From NCBI GenBank assembly GCA_029449245.1, contig JANATF010000005.1, forward strand, positions 310,001-374,000: 64,000 nt of DNA, given 5' to 3'. Under the pieces are notes generated by a model. That model saw only the letters and a program-made list of their open reading frames with translations, did not search any database and was not told the origin of the DNA. The DNA comes from Mortierella alpina (lineage: Eukaryota > Mortierellomycota > Mortierellomycetes > Mortierellales > Mortierellaceae). The translations under genes were made by a program, and so were the position numbers. Below are positions 58,720-64,000 of the stretch, in pieces (the stretch's first letter is position 1; every line of letters begins with the position of its first letter).

Positions 58720-61700
58720 CTAGCCCCGGTACTTCTTCTTTAAAGATCCCAGACCTCCTCCTGATGCTGGTGCACTCGGTCTTTGCGGCAACGGTATCGG
58801 TTTGTGAGGTTTGCTCGGAAGTGGGATGGGTGTCCGTCCATGTGATTTCGGTTTCGAAGCTGAGGAGGATGGGGGCGAGGCGCTTGGCAGACCTTTTTCC
58901 TGTTTTGATGCTGGAGCTCTTGCTGGAGGTGTTGGCGTTGGTGTGGGTGTTGAAGGAGGTGGCGGAGGAGTCGGAGAAGCCACGGGAGGCTCTGGAGGCG
59001 GCGGGGGAGGTGGAGGAGGAGGAGATGGAGGAGGAGGAGATGGAGGAGGGGGAGACGGCGCCGATGGCGGTGGTGAAGATGTTGGGGGCGGGGGCGGCAC
59101 CGTTGGCGGATACTCAACTGCTTCCGACTGCGATGCCGATGTTGAATCGTTGCCCAGCAGTGCCTCCTCCATCTTTGCGGTTGACTCGTGCATCTTGGGC
59201 GTTGCGGATAATTCGACTGGCTTGGGAGACTGAGCAGGCGCGGATGCAACATGATCTTTTGAAGGCTCAGAGGTGGGCGCTGCCTCCTTGGTTCCAGTGT
59301 CAGGCGAAGAGAGTGCGGTGAGGTTTGTGGTCGACCCTACAGTAGAAAGCGAACCTGTCGAGGAGATCGACCCCGACGAGGAGTTGGATTTTGGTGACTT
59401 GAGGCTGTGGTCTACTTTGGATACCGGAGCCGTAGAAGGGACGTCACTGTTGTCTCGACCACTACCGCCTGTCTCCCGATCCTCTGTCCGCGGTGAGTTC
59501 CTGGTGTCCGCCGAGCCAGGGGATGTCAAGGATGTCGCTGATTTTGGTGTAGAAGTCGTTGGCGCACTATTGTCGGACGACGAGCCTGTTTCAATGAGAG
59601 TCTGCGAGGTTGAGACGGGAGGCTTGGAGGATGATACAGAGGTAGAGGAGGTCGCGGATTTCGCGGTCCCGGAAAAGGATTGAGATCGGGAGCCAGAGTA
59701 GCCTGATCTTGGTGTCGGAGGTAGAGGATGATGAAGATGAGGTGGGGGTGGAAGCGGGTGATGTAAATGGCCCTGTCCCGACGAGCGCATGTCAGCGCGG
59801 TCGCTCGGTGTCTTGTCTCGAGTGCTTCCGCCGCTGCCGCCAGTACCTCCACTGCTTCCGCTGATACTAGGCTGACGGGAGCCAGAGCCCGAGCTGGAGA
59901 CGGGTGGCACTGATGCTGACGTCGAAGAGGCCGAGCCCATGCTTTTAATGGTTGCAGGTCCGGTGCCTGACGTTGTCGAGGAAGAGTTGCGTACGTGGCT
60001 GGCTTTGCGGGTGGAAGATAAGGGTGCGGTAGGTTTAGGAGGTAACGACAGGCTGGGCCGGGGTGGTAATGGCAGCGGCAGGTGTCCTGTTCGTTTAGGA
60101 TGAGACGATCCATGGTGGCCTGGCGATGCCCTACGGTCCACAGCGTCCGATTCACGTCGACGATTAGCACCTGTACCCATAACAGCCGGGGAGTTGTTCA
60201 CTGGCGATGGATTAGGTGAAGACGATGACGACGGTGATGTGCCAGAACGGGTGGTTGTGCTAACGGGCGCCGTAGGCATGGCAGGAGTCTTGTCCGACGA
60301 GGCAGCGTCCGGCGCAAAGTCCTTGTTGGAATCCTTTCCTAGCATGCTGGTCTTTTCCTCCTGAACAACGTCGCCATGGTCGATCTCTATTGCTGTGCAT
60401 ACAGACACCTCCTTCATGCTATCTCCCGCCTCTGTCACTACAGGATCCACGTCCATAGCATCGTCTCTGGTTGTATCTTCAGGCTTTGCTGCATCTAATT
60501 GTACGGGATGCTCGTCCGAGATCTTTGTATCCTGGTCATCGCCTCCTGGTATAACTTTTGCAGCTGCTTCGACACCTTCCATCAGCTCAGCAGTGTCAGA
60601 TGTATGTTGGCCTTTTGCTTTGGAGAAATCTGTTTCGGGTCGCGTGCTTGCCTTCGAGGTATTGTCTGCTCTATCATCTCTCGCAGCCTTCTTAGCCTGC
60701 TTCCTGGCACGACTGCCTTCCTTTTCTTTACCATCGCCGTCCGAGTCGGCCTCTGAGCTGGAAGGTGGGCTCGAGAGTGAGGAGTTTGAGTCAACGCTTT
60801 GCTGTCTCCTGTTTCTCTTCCGCGGATGGTTGCTGTGTTTCCTGGGTCGCTCAGTCGATGGTTCTATCGAAGGGTGCAGATCCGAGGAGGAGGACTCTTT
60901 TTTAACAAGAGGTGCGACGCTAGTGGTATGGCTCTGATGCCGCTCCTTGATCTTCAGTTGAGGTCGAGGAGGAAGTCCCAAGTTAAGTTCTTTCTTGACT
61001 TTTGCCGTGCTGGATGAATTGTCCTTGGTGCGCCTATCGGATCCTCCGTTGGGTCTATGGGACTCGCCACCATCCTCCCTCTTTGTTGATGGTGCTTTTG
61101 TTGCTGAACTAGCCGACTTGGTGATCGATCCTGACGACGACGCCAGAGCAGTGCTAGAGTTGTTTTCCTTTGAGCCATCTTCCGGCTGGCAGTCTTTGCT
61201 CTGCTTAGACGAAGCTGAGGCGTGACCTTTTGCGTTTCTTTGACCCTTGGCTTTATCGTCATCCTGCGCAGTGTCTTTTTCTAGAGAATCGCAGGAAAAC
61301 TATCGAGTTAGTTTTCCATCAGTTCCTTTTGCTTCCTTTGCTTCTGTTGCTTTGTTTGCTTGCTTTTTGTTTTGTTCTGCTTTGGCTTCCTTTGCTGCGA
61401 TTTAAGAGGACATACCTGTGGGAGGTGGTGCGTGTTCCTTGACGATGGTCATGAGCGTATTTTCAATCTTGCTCATATACTGTGTCGGCTGAAGGAGCGA
61501 ATCCACAAACTGCTGCACCTTCTTGTACTCGGATGACCTATGCGATGCAAGTCCGACAGGGGTTTTTATGATTAGTCCCTGGTTGATCCCTGTACTATTC
61601 ATGCGCTATTCATGCGCTGGTCGCTGTGCCCGCAAGGATGCCTTACTTTGTAATGCGCTCGACCATCGCCTGATGGAAATCCGACTTTTCGCGTTGGAGC

Positions 61701-61974
61701 AGGCTTGGGTCTTCATCAATGCAGCCCTGAAGTATGTCGCCTAGCTGTGTCGTGAACTGCTGTCCTACAGACTGGTAGAGATGAATTGGCAAGACGGGTG
61801 ATGAGTATTCTTTTCATACCTCATGTGGTAGACTAGCCTGCTTTGCATGACGCTGTCGATGGAGAGGCCCGTGACGGAACTTACGCTGTTCTGAAAGTCG
61901 CTCAGCAGGTTTTTACGCGTGCTGTCAAAGTCTCCGCGTCTCTTGAAGAGAGCAGCGAGCTCCTCAGGCGTCAT
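58720..61974 (-). CDS. COMPASS subunit Shg1-like protein with long Ser/Pro-rich tail
   Basis: Four exons (61885-61974, 61647-61771, 61416-61537, 58720-61280) close in frame to 965 residues. The first 110 residues match the Shg1/BOD1 domain: MTPEELAALFKRRGDFDSTR, then DFQNS, QQFTTQLGDILQGCIDEDPS, and YKKVQQFVDSLLQ. In yeast Shg1 is an accessory subunit of the Set1 (COMPASS) histone H3K4 methyltransferase. The rest is disordered: Lys/Ser-rich with basic clusters such as RKHSNHPRKRNRRQ (possible nuclear signal), then Ser/Thr-rich, then a polyproline segment with runs of up to ten Pro near 840-890. The C-terminus ends SLKKKYRG. This is much longer than yeast Shg1, with domain identity resting on the N-terminus. 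Confidence 0.8.
58960..59100 (-). repeat. Polyproline-coding GGAGGA-type repeat
   Basis: Plus-strand GGAGGAGGAGATGGA-like repeats encode, on the minus strand, PPPPS-type runs in the tail of the Shg1-domain protein. Confidence 0.85.
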
Positions 61975-63938
61975 GATGCGGACGTGCGAGTGAGGCCAGA
62001 GAAGCGGATGACGGCGTGTTTGAGCGACAGGCGCGTTGCGAGACAGAGGCAGCTCCTGAAGGGAACAGCAAGGGCGGATGAGTGGATACTGTTGCTCCTA
62101 CAGGTCAAAGACGATTGTGCATGGGACAGACGGAGCAAGCAAAAGGGACAAAGGGACACAGGGACGCACTACGGCCAGGAAGGGTCATATATGCAGAGCG
62201 CAGTGAAGCGCGGGAACGCACACAATTTCACAGGGCTCAGGTAAACAGAGAAGCACAGTCACGCAGACCGACGTGCTGACAGGTGCTGGGGCCAAGGGCT
62301 TGTTTGTAGACCCACCGCCGCCACCGCCGCCACCCCCGTCTCATCGCCATCCGCCTACGTGTACAATGGACCCCATAATGGCTGACTCCCGTATCCACCT
62401 GCAACGGTGACAGGTGTGAAACAACCGGCTCTTCTCACTTCTCATCTTTTCACTCGCCTTTTATTCTTTGCCACAGGTCCCATTGATTACAGGGCAAGTC
62501 CAAGTCTCAGCATTGCGGCTCTCAAAGAAGACACACTTGACCTGTAATGAAAAAACACCTGCACTGTGAGCTTCCAAGTATACTTGCATGTCTCACTCAG
62601 CCGTGAACTCAGTCTTGTGGAGCGACTGTGGGGCCAAGACAGGAGAGGGTCGATCCTCACCCATCGCGTCGCGCAAACTAGGCGTTGAGAGATCTTACGA
62701 CGACAGATAGCACAAAGGCGGGTCGAAACGCGGTGGAGGCATACGCACCTACAGTAGCGGCAGTATACAGATCGAGTGGTCAAAACAATGAAACCCTTGT
62801 CATCGGGCCATCGGAACCAGGGACACCACAGAGTTGGGTCTTTTGGGCCAACTACGAACCTCCTTGCTGACACCCCCCACCAAAATTAAACCTACCAGCC
62901 GCATTTGAATGCCGACAAGTCTGGCGGTAATATATGCATTGGGCAGCCTCCTATCTGAGGTAACAACGAACGATACTCTTAGAACAAAGGTTGCGGTCCT
63001 ACTGACCACTTGAGAAAAAAAGAGACTGCATATAGATCGTCAAGTCCAAAGGCATTAGGTCTAAGCCCTGTGCCAACAGCAATGCCAAGAGTAGAGAGAT
63101 CGGTTTGCAAATCAGGTGTAGGTACAGGCTAAACTTGTTTGTACCGTACTTTGTCTTCGTGCTACATGCTTGCATGCAGATACTTCTAGAGTTGCGGCAT
63201 GTGGCAACCAGAAAAATAGCACGCAGATCGCCTTACCGTAAAGCCCTTCGCTTGACCCTCTGTACATAGAATGGTGCCCATCGCGAGAATATGATTCAAT
63301 CTCCTTCCGCTTTTCCTAATAGGGGCAGAATCGATCCGTGTCCATTGTCCTCCGATTGTCCATCGGCAGGTCTGCGATTCATCGCCATACAGTACTCGCG
63401 AAGCAGTTCAATAGGCGACCCCGTATTCAACCGCAGCAGAGTCTACAGGGGTCTGATGAATTGCAAACCTGTTTAGCGCTCCGCCCTTACTCTCCGGGCG
63501 ATTGCGGCCATTTCGAAAATGTAAACCGGTTATTTGAGCGAAGCCATTTTCAGCTAGGAAATGAGGTTGAATGGCTTAAGGATTTTTAAGATTTTATTGC
63601 CTGTCTTGGTCTCTCCTTGCTTGAACTACCGTGCTCGAACGATATGATGCTGCGTTAATGAACGACTTGACGGATGAACGTGTACCTGAGAAGAAAAGGT
63701 ACAGTAGAGGTCAAGACATGAATGTTCATGGAGGCAAGTGTATCTGCTTGCGTGGCCAAAATGCGAAAACGTGTGCGCAGACAGTTCTCATAAACATCTC
63801 CCTGGCCGCACTGCTGTCAAACAAGTTTGGCGCGAAAATTCACAATAAACAGGATTGACACCAAGCTGAACATGAAGCTTATGTGTTCCCTGCAATCTTA
63901 TTCTAAAAAAGTGTGCTCGTGGAGAAACGTCCCTTCGA
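61975..63938. other. Gene-poor right end
   Basis: About 2 kb after the Shg1-type start. A CCGCCACCG repeat lies at about 62314-62339. Several short frames exist on both strands, but none has protein-like features, a plausible splice partner or recognised homology. No tRNA or transposon was seen. Confidence 0.45.
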
Positions 63939-63988
63939 TCACTCTTCTTCGTCGCTCACGCCATCCGCCTCGTCTACCCGGCGCACTC
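63939..63988 (-). CDS. Possible terminal exon of a gene beyond the right edge
   Basis: On the minus strand, after a T-rich sequence ending ATAAAG, the frame reads VRRVDEADGVSDEEE and stops at TGA (63939-63941). The acidic end is typical of many nuclear proteins. The rest of the gene would lie outside the window. Only the short reading and the acceptor-like site support it. Confidence 0.3.
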
Positions 63989-64000
63989 TTTATATAAAGA

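Noticed and set aside
62487-62873. 128-codon minus-strand frame near the right end
   Set aside because: It is Cys/Arg/Ser-rich, with no hydrophobic core pattern, no splice partners and no recognised similarity.

Overview
The window is nuclear DNA of a filamentous fungus. Genes are split by short introns (about 50-130 bases, GT-AG with one GC-AG), lie on both strands in no operons, and encode fungal housekeeping proteins. The NACHT protein with its fungal helical N-terminal region, the intron style and the codon use suggest an early-diverging fungus, most likely Mortierellomycota; that placement is inference.

Layout. 1-3.2 kb: 3' part of a threonine-rich, mucin-like repeat gene running in from the left edge. 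3.8-33.3 kb is a dense conserved block: an Rsp5/NEDD4-type ubiquitin ligase, the ribosome-assembly chaperone Tsr2, a small four-span membrane protein, the GARP tether subunit Vps52, a beta-adaptin of AP-1, a bromodomain-bromodomain-BAH chromatin remodeller subunit (Rsc1/2-like) with a huge polyglutamine tail, the autophagy initiator Atg13, and the purine enzyme FGAM synthase. Exon structures were worked out by following protein family conservation across splice sites, with frame closure checked for each gene.

34-58.3 kb is looser and more accessory. It holds a broken small gene, two tandem small secreted cysteine-rich proteins with a triple-cysteine tail, a membrane-anchored coiled-coil protein, a dead chromate-transporter fragment, a probably myristoylated repeat protein, the mitochondrial protease Oma1, a giant NACHT NTPase with 43 near-identical 33-residue HEAT-type repeats, a patch of direct and inverted duplications, and an unrecognised protein with a C-terminal membrane anchor. 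58.7-62 kb carries a COMPASS Shg1-domain protein with a long proline/serine-rich tail. The last 2 kb is mostly non-coding, with a possible terminal exon of another gene at the right edge.

The most striking object is the NACHT-HEAT gene (46.7-54.8 kb). It has the architecture of an NLR-type immune or self/non-self receptor, and its repeat array shows recent internal duplication. The tandem CCC-tail peptides are the second most interesting item. The core genes share themes (vesicle traffic: Vps52, AP-1; autophagy: Atg13; ubiquitin sorting: Rsp5) but nothing shows that they form a functional cluster.
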